From: Polytrichum commune
Lineage: Eukaryota > Streptophyta > Polytrichopsida > Polytrichales > Polytrichaceae
Length of the DNA: 64,000 bases
Direction of reading: 5' to 3'
Assembly (NCBI GenBank): GCA_950295325.1
Contig: OX485805.1
Span: 27,143,501-27,207,500 of the forward strand
The notes under the pieces: generated by a model
The model's input: only the letters and a program-made list of their open reading frames with translations
Told to the model about the DNA's origin: nothing
The model's database searches: none
In this document: positions 34,801-46,637 of the stretch, in pieces
Position numbering within the stretch: position 1 is the stretch's first letter
How the letters are laid out: every line of letters starts with the position of its first letter
Program-made: the position numbers and the translations under genes

Positions 34801-36738
34801 TGTGAAAGGAGGCAGTAGTCTTCGAGGTCCCTCTAATTCAAGTGATGTCGGTTTCGATATTACACATAGGATTAAACTAACTTGGAGATGATGCAACACC
34901 ATAATTCATTCTGGTGGCAACATCGGAATCATCTCTTATTCTCTTCTCTTCTTTGTTTGCTATCCATCTACTACAACTGGAGCCTCTCTTTGTCTCTCGC
35001 CTTTAAGTGTTGCGGATTGAAAGGAAACACTCACCAAGTTGGAGGCTACGGCCCATAGCCGACCGGAAGTTGTCACCGCTCATCGACATCAAATTGGAGG
35101 TCGGTTGTCTTGCCTCCGGCGCCTCGTCGTACATAATGCCTGCCCTGCCCGTTGGAATGTCACTCGGTTAATTAATGTTTATCTCCACTCCTGCGAACTG
35201 GGGTCACAATTTTGGAGAAGCATCGTCTTAAGACTACAATGGAGAGGATGGTGAGCCTTACCTGCCTGCTTCTGCAGAGCTCGACCACCACATTGTCAGG
35301 GCACACCGCAGCAATCACTCGCTCAACCTGCAATGAAAAGCCACCACTCAATAAATCTCTTGACACACTGGAAAATGAATTTCGATTACACAATCACGAC
35401 CACGAAGAGTGTTTACCGTTTACGAAATTCTGCATGCTAATCTTCTCCACGTCTACACAACCCGATCCTCTTGTCGTAGACCTTGCAAGCACGAAATTGG
35501 ACCTGAGCCATCTGGCCGGGAAATGGATTACTCGTGTCATGACATGGACAAGGTCCTGACTTAGTGCTAACGAATCAAGTTTGAATATGGGATTGTGCTT
35601 GTAGGTTGTGAAGATCCACACAAGAGAATGGGCCTGCAGTTAGCCATCTCCAGTTGACATTTGAGGATGTTGAGAATTTTGTAGAGGGGACTGTGCTTGT
35701 GGATTGTAAAGATCCACAGAAGGGATATATGCGTCTACATTAAGCCAATTCCAGTCGACATTTTGAGGATATTGAGAATTTCCTAGAATTGGTGGTGGCA
35801 AGACCACAGAACCCGTGAGGGTAGGATATCTTGCGGAATAGTAAATGAAGCTGGCCTCAATCTTAGGTTGTGTCAACATCACAATGCAGAAACTGACTAA
35901 GTTACAATGAAGAACAGACATTGTAGCACAGCCGAGAGCTGGGACATGTATAAATGACCAATTTTAATCTTCATCTTCAAGAGAACTTTTCCTTTGCACT
36001 AGTGCAATCTTCTCCTCCTCCTCCTCCTCCTCCTCCTCCTTGAGAGGACTTCTCCCAATTTTACCCTTAGCTGTGTGGCCGAGAATACTCCACTTTTGTC
36101 ATGCCATGGATCCCTTGTTTTGTTTTCCTTGTACTAAATCTTGTTGGCATTGGAGAGGGCCACTGATACTGATGAATCAAGATTTGATTAGGGGAGCCCA
36201 CAAACAGAGAGGGATCCACGTCAACCATAGTTGGAACCGGGGAATGCAATTCTCCCGTTCTGGAAAATCGAGGCCTCCGGATACACATTTGAGCTACAAG
36301 AGCGAGCATAAAAAATTCAACAGATTGACCTGCGACAATGAAGAAGAGGAATTCATCAGTTCTTACCTGGGCAGCCGAGAGCCGGGACATGTGAGCCGTC
36401 CCAACCACGTACACCACCTCAGGCTCCACGTAGCCGTCGGCGCGGCGCTCCACATAGTCATCCGGCCTTGGCACTACCAGCAGCACGCCCGCTTCCACCA
36501 AGTCCAGGAGCTCGGGGTGCATCCTCCCCACCACCTCCCGCGTTGCCCCCCTCGTCGCCGCCCGGAAGTCGAAATCCGCCGGCGGAGCGTTCACCCGCTG
36601 CGGCTGCGGAGCTTGGGCAGCGGATGCGCGAATTGGTCGCAGCTGCATCCTCGTCACAGGTATTTCGCGCCGAAGACGAGTGCGGCGGCTGAGCGAACAG
36701 GGCCACAAGGTCGTCGTGGCCGCCATCGCCATCGCCAT
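31874..36738 (-). CDS. TraB-domain protein (390 aa, 8 exons)
   Basis: Minus exons are 36738-36367, 35327-35266, 35144-35035, 34441-34353, 33706-33632, 33308-33198, 32682-32587 and 32131-31874; phases agree when exon 2 uses a GC donor. Start 36738 is the first ATG (AAGATGGCG context). Residues 1-45 are basic and Ala/Ser-rich with few acids, like an organelle presequence. The TraB signature is complete: VGTAH (first GxxH, 113-116), PDNVVVELCRSR (Glu140), GGRSALALRLLLA, a FRAARRAAEVLGAQ segment, LGDRPIEITLQRAW and VVGKGHLRG (second GxxH, 328-331). The C-terminus has a short hydrophobic stretch (LAIETAIGGLIWWAW). Length suits the plant family (At1g05270-like, about 370 aa). Relatives are putative metal-dependent hydrolases; Arabidopsis members have been reported at ER-mitochondria contacts. 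The reaction is unknown. Confidence 0.88.
34583..34602. other. Telomere-like AAACCCT motif in a TraB intron
   Basis: About two and a half units of the plant telomere repeat (AAACCCTAAACCCTGAACCC) lie in the intron between exons 3 and 4. It is too short to be a true interstitial telomere tract; telo-box-like words are common near plant genes. Confidence 0.5.
35257..35270 (-). promoter_or_regulatory. Tandem splice donor GCAGGT (4-nt spacing) of TraB exon 2
   Basis: On the minus strand exon 2 ends AGAAGCAG, then GCAGGTAAGG. Using the GC at 35265-35264 joins AG to G at 35144 and gives the conserved ELCRSRAGIMY. Using the stronger GTAAGG site at 35261-35260 adds four bases, shifts the frame and meets a stop within exon 3. 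Confidence 0.7.
35593..35790. repeat. ~97-bp tandem duplication in TraB intron 1
   Basis: GTGCTTGT(A/G)G(G/A)TTGT(G/A)AAGATCCACA begins both copies (about 35595 and 35692). Both continue through CCA(T/G)TCCAGT(T/C)GACATTT and TTGAGAATTT. Confidence 0.75.
36011..36040. repeat. (TCC)n microsatellite in TraB intron 1
   Basis: Ten TCC units in an uninterrupted run. Confidence 0.95.
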
Positions 36739-37927
36739 CTTCACACGCACGCCACTGCCGAAACTAAGCAAGCAAGGAAGCAAGACGACGACGTCGCTTC
36801 TTCTGTTTTTCTGCCTCCCTCGTGTGTGTCTAGTTTACAATCCACGACGACATCGCATTTTCATGATTACAATCCAGAATTGCATCTATGTTCTCGTCGC
36901 AATCCACAATCGCATCGTATGTTCGTGTGGTGAACACCGATAACGAGTACGATAACCTACACGAGGACCTCAACTATGGAGAATAGATGACGAGCCGCGG
37001 GAGCGACAAGTCATACTCCTATTCGAGCTGGTTATTAGAGTAGAGGCGCTCATAACCGGTCACTTAAGAGATTTTGCGCTAGATATGAAGAAGCATAAGG
37101 CCGTGTAATTTTTTCATGTGTAAGAAGATAGAAATAAGGAGGATTGTAAAAAAATTGGTAATTTATTCCTTGGATTGAAAGTACTGTGAATTTTAAAGTT
37201 AAAATTTAGTCCGACCAATGTCTAAAGTATGCTATAATTGCTCATTCTTCTCACTTCAGCACTCAAACCAGGGACATGTGTCATGGCACTATTGGTTTTG
37301 GCATGATCAAAATTTAGTTCAAGTATGATTGAAATCATGTCACCCTATAGGTTCCCGATGGGGTCTTGATCGGGATAGTTGCCTTTAGTCTAGTCATAAT
37401 CGATCATGTCATGAACGTGATACGAGAAATTATGGATGATAGCGTGCTTCGATGGATGAAAAATTGCAACAAGTCCTAATAATCCTTATGTTCTTGGATG
37501 CGCAATTGGTTATAAACTAGATAATCAATGAGAAAAGAGCGGAGGACAATTTGTGGGAGTTGTGAGTCATTCACTTACTCAAGCTAGCTATTGGTTGTAA
37601 CCGATTGCTCATCCAAAAGCAGATCGGTTATCATAACTTGTCATAGTTTTATTCATGCATAGAGGCGCAATATCATTTACAAATCTTGTCATCCACTCTC
37701 CTCTCTTCCTTGTTATCTAGTCCATAATCGAGTAGTTGTATGGTTAAGAAATGTGACCAAATAAGACTCACTTACCTTGAAGTGTTTTTGTCACAATCCA
37801 TAGTTGTATCGTGTGTCCATGTGGCAAATAGTAGATACAATTTTCGTTCGGTAAAGGGAGGATGGACGACTCATTGCTTTACAATTCAACATCTATCTCT
37901 CCATTGAAGGTAAGGTAAGCACATCTA
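36739..37927. other. TraB upstream region, no gene seen
   Basis: The first 200 bp upstream of the TraB start are GC-richer and hold a GACGTC word (36790-36795) within repeated CGACGA. No TATA box is evident at the expected distance on the minus strand. The rest is AT-rich without recognised elements. Confidence 0.4.
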
Positions 37928-38653
37928 AGAGCAGGCCAACCTCGACTTTAATCTAACCTCAATATTTCAATTTTGGATGACAAGATAGGTTGAGGGTGAG
38001 ACATTCACACTCCAACCTCAATTCCGACCTCAACAACCCATAATCTCAATTTGGATGACATATGGTACGGCTCAATATTGGGAGATGTATTTATTAGAAG
38101 GCAGCGGGCACCGAGGACCAAAAAGGGAATGCACAAAAAAAACACATCAACACAAGCCAAGATCATTAAGCTTTTATCTTGGGGCTAAATTTTTATTTTA
38201 TTAAAAAAAAAACCAACTTGCCTCAAATGGTAGAGGAGTTGGTGTTGCTCCCGGGCAAACCCATAGTGCCAACAAGGCCGTCAACACCTTCTTGGAGCCA
38301 CCACCACCACAAAACAAAATGAGCAAAGCGAACACAAAACCAACCAGCACAAAGAATAAGTATTGTGCCGCCCTATAAGCAAGCCACCTTCCATTTCAAA
38401 AGGTACCCAACAATCTCCATCTCAACCTACTTGGGTCCACATCTAGTGCATCACTTTCCACCTCCTTGGAAAACAATAACCTCCGTCCCCCAACCAATCC
38501 CAGGGCTGGCCAAGCAAAGTAATCCACACTGGCGCCCCCCCAAGAAGCCCGATCATTTCTTAATTATTGAGGTTGGAGACATTCCCACCCCAACCTCAAC
38601 ATGACCTCTAAACCTCAAGAGAATTGAGGTTGGCCTCAATAACTCCTCTGACC
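37928..38653. mobile_element. Candidate long-TIR MITE rich in CCAACCTCAA words
   Basis: The left side has GCAGGCCAACCTCGACTTT, TAGGTTGAGGGTGAGACATTC and CTCCAACCTCAATT. The right side in reverse has GAGGCCAACCTCAATT, TTGAGGTTGGGGTGGGAATG and TCTCCAACCTCAATAATT. The pairing is imperfect but spans about 100 bp per end. The middle holds no coding frame of note. Target duplication is not resolved. Confidence 0.5.
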
Positions 38654-40470
38654 TCAATACGAAGCTTTGAAGTTTAAACTTTCTTCATAAATTTGATTAG
38701 AGGTGACTTGGATAATAGCCAGGGTGTTTGGATGTTTTGAAACAAATGGTTCTAAATGTTTTTTAAATGGGCACTTGAGATGATGAACCTTTTTCTAATC
38801 TAGACACACATATTATTAATGAATTCCTCATAATTCCCTTTTTCAAGCATGTTATTTTTTGCGAGATAACAAATCATCAGTTCATTAGAATCATTACAAG
38901 TAATTTAGGGTGGGTTCACATTAGAGTATAATACTCAAGCAAATATGGGTCCACAACAACCCTAGGTTACAAACCTTACTTTCCTCTCAAAATCGGGCCC
39001 AAGCTTGAAATATGGTTTTCAAAATTACTAGAATTCTTATTCTTAGTCTTATTCTTATTTGGATTTGAGATTGACAAGATTTGACATGAAAGTGGCATCA
39101 GTTCATTTTTCATACTTTGGACTTGGACCCTAGATATTGCTTGCCCATCCAAAATTTTGTTCTTGGAGGATGAGATCGCTTGATTTCATTAAACCTTAAA
39201 GAACAACCATTCCAAAGGGATAGGTTGCCAACCTAGACTTGTTACACTAGACCTTTGATTTGTTGTGGCGTTAAAATTGGTGCCCCATGTTAATTAGAGT
39301 GATCTTCATGACTTGTCATTTAGTATCAAGTATCATATGACACCTCTCTAGTTGCCCCCTACATTGATTATCCCAATTCGTGATGGAGGACTAATAATGA
39401 GAGTGGAAAATTAGTGAATGTGATGGGCCAAAGGATGGTAAAGTGAACAAGAAAAGTGGTTTGCCCTTCCACTGTGATACAATTTCATATATAGTGAGGG
39501 AAGTAGGCTCAATTCTATACTAAATGGCATTTCGAGACCATGTATCCCTTCAATGGATTTGAACCAAACATAGTACAAAATTTGTGCCTCGTTAGTATTA
39601 TGGAGATACGTATGAAGTAGATCCTAAATTGGGTGGTGGATTTGAGCTCAATCCTACTTCATTTCAAAATATGTAATGATTTGTGTGTAGGTTAAGTATT
39701 TGGCAAGATCATATTGTATGTTAGTGCGCCAATTTTTTGAAAGCAAAATTCATTTTCTTAACGTCTAATTCACCCTCACTTTTTGAAAACCAACAATTAT
39801 GAAAGTAAATTCTACAAAATATAAAATCTCTTTCTATGTATGTATATCATGTAGATTGCAAATATATTTATGAAAACATTATGACCCACCTTATTAGTAA
39901 CTTTAATATGAATCATTATTATTTTTTTGAGTCATATAACTAGGAAATGTGGCTACTTGCACCTCTAAATTGACAAAGTACAACTTTTGTTCACTTTACC
40001 ATGCTTTGGCCCCAACATTAAATTTCTTTACGCTATGAAATTAGTACCACCAAAAGATCTACGAAGCATTGTTCGTCCCGGCATTATTCACTAAAAATTC
40101 AATTCATAGCAACACTTTTAGCTAATTTAAGTATTGACATTATTCGCTAACAAGCACAAATTCTTTTATAAGGTTTTTTTAAATTAAAATTTTATTTTTA
40201 ATGACTTTACAAACACCTTAGATCACACACTAATTTTCTTGAAATCTATCGTAAATGAACATATATTCATAAATGTAGTCTCACTCAGTAAAAATTTCAA
40301 CCCTTAGTAACTTTTAGATTAGGCTAAAGAATGCATGCTTTAGGTAACACCCTCACTAATTGGGATAATGAGTGGAGTGATTGCAAGGCAGTTAGTGTGA
40401 ATTGGTGTTGAATAGGTAAGTCTCGGCCACACTAAACATGATGTATGATGTCTAGTGTAGCCAAGCAAGA
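38654..40470. other. Intergenic, no gene seen
   Basis: AT-rich sequence with many short A/T tracts; neither a gene nor an element with clear ends was recognised. Confidence 0.45.
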
Positions 40471-40474
40471 AGAA

Positions 40475-40680
40475 TGAGCACTGAATGGGGAGAACCGGCA
40501 GCCAGTTACAGATGAATCGGTTGAGTTTGAAAAATAACCCTTTCAACTTCAAGACCTCAGGAAAATCAACGACCATTTTAGAGGAATTTACAGAACATTC
40601 CTCAATTCGGTAAAGAGAAAAACGGAAAGATGTTAGCATGTAATCAATTGATCTTGGAAACACTAGGATCTCAAGCTGGC
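40475..40680 (+). repeat. Family D dispersed repeat
   Basis: It shares GGAGAACC(G/A)(G/A)CAGC, AGTTACAGATGAA, CGGTTGAGTTTGA and a CATGTAATCAATTGATCTTGG-like tail with the repeat at about 2330-2610. It lies directly upstream of the duplicated P450 promoter. Confidence 0.55.
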
Positions 40681-40744
40681 GGTTTCAGGTTTTTCTGCAG
40701 CACTCGCCTTTCGAGGGACTTCCATTGGGAGCTTTCGGCGAAAA

Positions 40745-41206
40745 CCTTTTAGACCGGAAGCCACTTTGTACCCTCCAAGTCAGTACCCTCAAAAGAATAA
40801 CTCATTAGCCTGAGTATGATACGAGAATGCAATTTCTTCAACACACTTGTGTCTGAAGAAAGCGTATAAATTTGAAGAATCAAGAGCCTCTCAGCATAAA
40901 TATATACTTTACGGGGAATTGTAAATTAGTATCTTCTCTTCGTTGCAGATAGAGCTCAGTAGAACATTCTGAACGCGAAGCCAGCTCGTACCTTCAAAGA
41001 GTACCTCGAAGTCAAGCAAAACTTAGTTCCGGGAGAACTTTACATCTCCAGAGCTTGGTACCCAACGATGTGATCATGACGACATGATTGGCTTATTTAA
41101 AGAGTCTATAAATTTGAAGAGCCAAGAGGCACACTACGGGTGCTGAGTGTGGTTATTATTAGTCTGAGCTTCTCTAATTTGTTGCAACCCGAGCTCAGTC
41201 GAAGTT
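40745..41206 (+). promoter_or_regulatory. Tandemly duplicated P450 promoter and leader, two TATA boxes
   Basis: Two copies about 240 bp apart share, in order: CGGAAGCCACTTTGTACCC versus CGCGAAGCCAGCTCGTACC, CCTC(A/G)AAG words, TATAAATTTGAAGA(A/G) (TATA at 40865-40870 and 41107-41112) with CAAGAG, and a leader block ending GAGCTCAGT(A/C)GAA. In copy 2 this block runs into the start codon ATGGAG; in copy 1 the aligned place reads ATTCTG, so it has no start. The proximal TATA lies 95-100 bp upstream of the ATG, a normal plant distance; the distal one would give a leader about 240 nt longer. Confidence 0.7.
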
Positions 41207-44200
41207 ATGGAGGTTTTGTCGGCTTGGACATGGGCGGTGGGTGCAGTACTGGTACTCCTCCTTGGAGCCTCTTGCACCTTCCCAAAATTCTTAGAGCGGA
41301 AGCAGGCAACCAAATTTCTGGTTCAAGGCGATTGGGGCCTACCAATTTTTGGTGAATATTTCCAATTGATGAAACAGGGTGGGCGCGACTTCCTCTACGG
41401 ACGCTACGTCAGGTAAACCCCGAGCGCATCAGATCATACTTTGTTACCTGCCTGACCTGAAATTACGCCTAAGTTCAAGATTCACTGAGATATACGTCGG
41501 CGTGATGTCGTGGCTGCAGATATGGAGAAGTCTTCACCGCCAACATATTTGACACGAAGGTGATTGTTCTGAATTCTCCCGAGGCCGCGAAATTCGTTCT
41601 TTCGACAGCTCACGCCTCCTTTGTACATGGTTACGGTATGCGGAGGACGGAGCTCGCCGGCAACGGGAAGTTCTGGGGGCCCGGACACCCTTACTTCAGA
41701 AAGATTGTGCTCGCGGCCACCACTGGAGAGAATCTCCACAACATTCTTCCCTTCATTAGCAGTTTGGCGAAGAGAACTGTTGATTCTTGGGAGGATATGG
41801 GAGTTGTGAATACCTGCGATGAGATAAGGAAGGTCAGCTTACCAACTTATCATGCTCACAACCAATGTTGGCCAAGTACTTGATTTTATCATTAACCTTC
41901 GGTTCTGGTTCTTAAAGACAAAGTAGAAGGAAAAAGAACTCCGGGGTTTTGAAAGTTTTTAGAATGAAACTATCTCCAGTCCCAGTTATAAAAAGAAAAT
42001 GTAGAACTGGTGGTTTGCCTGAAAGAACCGATGGTTTTTTAGAAGGTAATTTGACCGTGTTTTGAATTTTTTAGAGAACCTTGGTTATGAATCAGGTATG
42101 GGTTTTTGGAAATTTGAGAACCGCGGATACGAATTCAACTAATCGCCTTGATACCTGATGGGGGTTTGGTGCCGATTCTAATACCCGCCCAAGATTGGTC
42201 ACAACACTCGTGTCGATCCTGTGATCTCATATCCGATCTCATCCCAAGAGTATAAGGGTTATCAATTCGTCTTAATGTTTCATCCGTGTAGGCGCAATGC
42301 CATCCATAACTCCAAGATGGGTTATGACTATGTCTGGCTTGAGTAGCTGGATGACGAGACGTGGAAGTGATGATCATAGAGCCCAACCTCAAAAAGAGAG
42401 CAGTGGCCCATGGGTAAAGAGGCTCTTTAGACATGTTTGCTTTTCCCCTTTAGATTAGTTGTTCCTAGATCACATCTAATACTTCTAACGAATTGATGTG
42501 TTCTTATTTCACAAAGAGGAGCGACAAGCTTGGAAAGAAGGCATTGGAGGAATCCATCGATGCATTTTGTGCCCAAACTAGAAATGGTTTGCACTTTCAA
42601 ATATCATTTTGGACACCAATCAAAACAATTTTTCAAAAAACAAGGATCACCATCCAAACCCCTAGGTGTAGAAATACACTTCTGCTGTACTTTAAAAAAA
42701 ATCTTAGAATTGATAACCATAAAAGCGCTTATAATAATGCAAAAACAAATCCAAAATAATGCTTCTTAGAAATGGTTCAATAGCTCCAAACCAAACTCTA
42801 AAGACAATGACCCCTGCGAGTGGGACACATAGTTGCCACCCCAACATGAGCCGATGATTGATCTATTGATCTATCAATTGATCGATCACCTTCGCCTCGG
42901 GTCATGTGCATTGGAACATCAAGTTATGGAGTTCTACTATTGCTTCTTGCAAACATGTGACCAAGTCTCACTGACATTGGTACCATAAGTGCTCCAACAG
43001 TGGTCACATTGCAATTTGAAAGTGGATACTGCTTACATCGTAGAGTGTTTCTCATTAAAGATGTGTTTTGTGTCGATTGCAACTCGTGCAGTATACATTT
43101 ATGGTGATGATGCACATAATGTGGAGGGATGTCGACACATTCTCTCCGGAGATGGACCGGATCATGGAAGACATGGCCGCAGCAGAAAATGGAATGCTTC
43201 GTGTGCCCATCAATCTCCCCGGTTTCGCTTTCTTCAAGGCTATAAAGGTATATTACTCCTCTACAAAAATTTACTGGGGTTTAGGGTAAGAGCTCTAAAT
43301 TCTGGTTGGCAAAGTTGGTGTTCTACTTCATAAATATAAGCTCATGGTACATTGGTAACCGTTTAAGAGAAGTGTCCACTTTAGGTTTGCATACATTAGT
43401 TGTAGACATGAAGTATTGAAAGCTGATAGTTTTCAGTAGTTGGGGCTCATCTCCACCTCACGGAGCCATGCTAGTTCGTGTTCTACCCTCTATGGTCAAC
43501 ACAATCATTGAGGGGGTCACATGGTCACCCAACCATCAAAAATTGTGTGGGGGATGAGCACGGTGAGCCTCATGGAGGAGGAACCATGGGAGATCAACCC
43601 ATGAAGGCTGAGGTGGATGTTATTGTCTAGGCAAACACCTCTACCTGTCAATATTATTGTATACGTTGACATTATAATCTTCTGAATTTGGTCACATGGA
43701 CAACTGGTAATATGTGTGTAAAATTGTGAATTTACAAAGCTTCCATGTGTATGGTCAAACTCTACCAGAAGAGGTGTTGAGTTTCTTCAATAAGAATCTA
43801 AATTAAATTGAAATGTTTCAGGTGATTTTTGGAAAGACTTTTCTTTGACTTCAAAGGTTGAGTTGCCCCAGTTATGGTTGTTAGACTCAGAAGATTCCAT
43901 CTCATAATTGAGACAGTTGTAATCTACAAACTAAGAGACTCTAAAGTTCATGCTAGTGTTCGCAAATATAGTCGCTGTCCTTTTTCCTTTTTGTACATGA
44001 AAACATCATATTTCATTGTGGACTACGGTGGTGTGGATAAAGCAGGCCAAAGAATCGATCTTAAAGCGACTTACGCTGGCCATAGCAAAATGGAGAGAAG
44101 ATGGTCCAACAACAACGCATGGGGATGTGCTCCATTGTCTACTAAGTCTCCAGGATTTCAAAGTCTCAGATCGTGATGTTTGTGGCATCATGATGTCCTT

Positions 44201-46637
44201 GCTTTTTGCAGGTTACGCAACAACGGCTGCTCTCATCCCATGGGTCATGAAGCTCCTACACAACAATCCAGATGTGCAACAACGTGTTCGAGTACCATTC
44301 CTAACTTGAAGCCTTCTTGAACATTGCATAACAATCTTAACTAGGCCATCACAAAACTGTATACGTCTGCCAACGCAAGAAGATGGAGCATTAGGCATCA
44401 ATCTTTTCACTTGAAGGATTTAGGATCATTGTTTGTCAGGAAGCACTCACTCTGTGTTTGTGATTTATTTAGGATGAACAAGAAACACTCAGAGCACAAA
44501 TGGTTAAAGACAAGCCTTTAAAGTGGTCCAAAATCAGGGCTTCCTCGCCCTTCACATCTCAGGTATGATTGCACTTTTTTTCTTCTTCTTTCTACAATCT
44601 ATCAGTCAATGGTATTAAATATTCTGGTAAATGTCGCATTTGGATTTTTAATTTTTTTTGTTCAACTTGCGTCATTAGTTGCATGGCCGTGATTGTGCTA
44701 TAGGTGATTGATGAGACTTTGAGGCTGCAATCAATCATTTCAATGGTTCCCAGACGATCCAAAGAAGACATTGAGTTCAAAGGTATTTGATCATCAGGAG
44801 TCTCCCAAATGAAGTGGTCAAATCAATCATGTTCAGATCAAGGTTGTGTTATCTAATTTCATCTTTTGCTGACACCTGTAAAGTTTCATGTCAGCACACA
44901 GTCCACATACTTGATTTAATTAGCTATCACATGAAACTACAACCTTGAATCAATGCCTGCACCAGACTTATATAAGGATGCAAATTTTGTTTCTCTAATC
45001 TGGAGAGAGGGAATTATCCTATTTGAGCATACCTATCATTCATCCAACATGAAGTCTTGAAATAGTATGCAGCGTGCATGTTACTTATTTTAGTTGATTT
45101 GGCACCATGGTTATTTTTAAAGACTTTGAATTAGACTATTCAAGCACTTTTGAGATGTATCGGCAACAAACTTATAGGGGGTCAAGTTTTTATGTTGGAT
45201 GAAGGAAAAGTACACTCATATACGATAATTCCCTCTTTGCCTCCAATCCATGGGAGGTGACTGGAAAGGTTGAATTATGAGTTGAATCAATGTTGAATGT
45301 ACGATCATCTAGATATTGAATTAGCACTGAAAATGTGTATTAAACCTTGAAGGGTATGTAACATACATTGACTCAATATATAAATGATGGTCACCCTGGT
45401 CACTTGCATTTTGAGATGCATATACAATATTGCTTAAGTCAACCTTCATGTCCATGTAAGAGGCATTATGAATTAGCAATGCCAACTTTATGATTAAAAA
45501 ACACCGTTGAAGTCGAATTTTCATGAATACAAGTTGCTAGAGGATATTAAATTAGATTTGAAGATGGAATTGTGTTTAACTTATTTATTATACAACTAAG
45601 TAGGAAGGTTGTTATTATACATAATTTACATGAATCTGACGCATCAACTAATTTGTTGTATACCTAGGCATTCTCTTGCCGAAAGGCACAACTGTGTGGG
45701 CCTCGACAACTGCAATCCATCTCAATTCAAACCTTTATCCAAATCCTTTCAAGTTTGATCCATCGAGGTTTGAGGTACGCATAATGAACCATGAACCTCT
45801 TAGTTATGTAGGCAATCAAATTGTTTTTATGATCAGCAAAGTGCTTGGTTTCATAAGTTGGTATTGTAGGCTGATAACTTTATCCATGAATGAATGAATC
45901 TATGTGAGTGATTGAACTTGTCGTACACAAATTGCCTTTGGATTCTAGAATTAGATTGTTGCCAGTAAAAAATTCCAACTTTAGTCTATGTGGATGTCTA
46001 ATCTATGAGAGGACCGCACCAAAATGAATGATGCATGAAAAATTGTGCAAGTTGGTTTGGACAATACGTATTTGAATGCAACAATTCTAGTAGCTTATCC
46101 TTGTGTTCCAAAGTTTAATTTGATGTGAATAACACAAAACTACATAGCCTTGGGTTTTCTTTTCGTTTTTTGGTTTGGTTTTTTGGGTCACCAAATCACC
46201 TTACACTCAAATAATGATATGACCTTCATCTTGCCAGGATCCTCCCAAGCCCAACACATTCATGCCATTTGGAAATGGCCCTTACTTATGTCCTGGCATT
46301 GAACTCGCAAAAGCAGAGACTTTATTACTTGTTCACCATCTTGTTACAAATTACAGGTGAGCACATGGAGAGGCCAAGTCAATTGTAGATCTTTAACATT
46401 AACATTGAAAGTAATTGGACAATAGATTTTACCATTCAAGGACGAATGTGAATATGAATGTGGGTACAAGTTGCCTTCTAGAAACTTCTTATGCACACAA
46501 TTAGTTTTCTATCTACGTTTGTGGTGGGTTACAGATGGGAGAGAGTGGGACCTGAGCGAGGAAAGCCTCAATTCTTCCCAACCCCAAAACCGGTTGAAGG
46601 GTTTCCCATCCATGTCCATAAGATAAGTACTTCCTAA
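41207..46637 (+). CDS. Cytochrome P450, CYP85 clan (472 aa, 9 exons)
   Basis: Exons are 41207-41412, 41520-41832, 43092-43247, 44046-44291, 44473-44562, 44704-44782, 45668-45774, 46238-46356 and 46535-46637. All introns are GT-AG and the phases agree, so the gene looks intact. Residues 4-25 form a hydrophobic ER anchor. LPIFGE (about 46-51) is the proline-rich entry region. The I-helix motif is AGYATT (280-285), the K-helix ETLR (341-344), the PERF-type motif FDPSRFE (393-399) and the heme loop [10 protein letters not shown] with Cys417. ELAKAE after the Cys and the nine-exon plan recall CYP707/CYP90/CYP716 relatives, which hydroxylate abscisic acid, brassinosteroids or triterpenes. I cannot name family or substrate. 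Two oddities: the usual acidic residue before Thr in the I-helix is Ala, and the heme-loop Arg is Tyr (CYP707 has His there). It needs a P450 reductase and is probably ER-bound. Confidence 0.9.

Noticed and set aside
35035-35327. TraB exon 2 ending at the consensus GTAAGG donor
   Set aside because: It leaves exon 3 out of frame with every acceptor I could find and loses the conserved ELCRSRAG junction.
36040-36933. 297-codon plus-strand frame, the longest in the window
   Set aside because: It lies antisense to TraB exon 1 and its upstream region; the TraB protein on the other strand has the conserved VGTAH motif and proper splice sites, so the plus frame is a shadow of GC-rich coding DNA.
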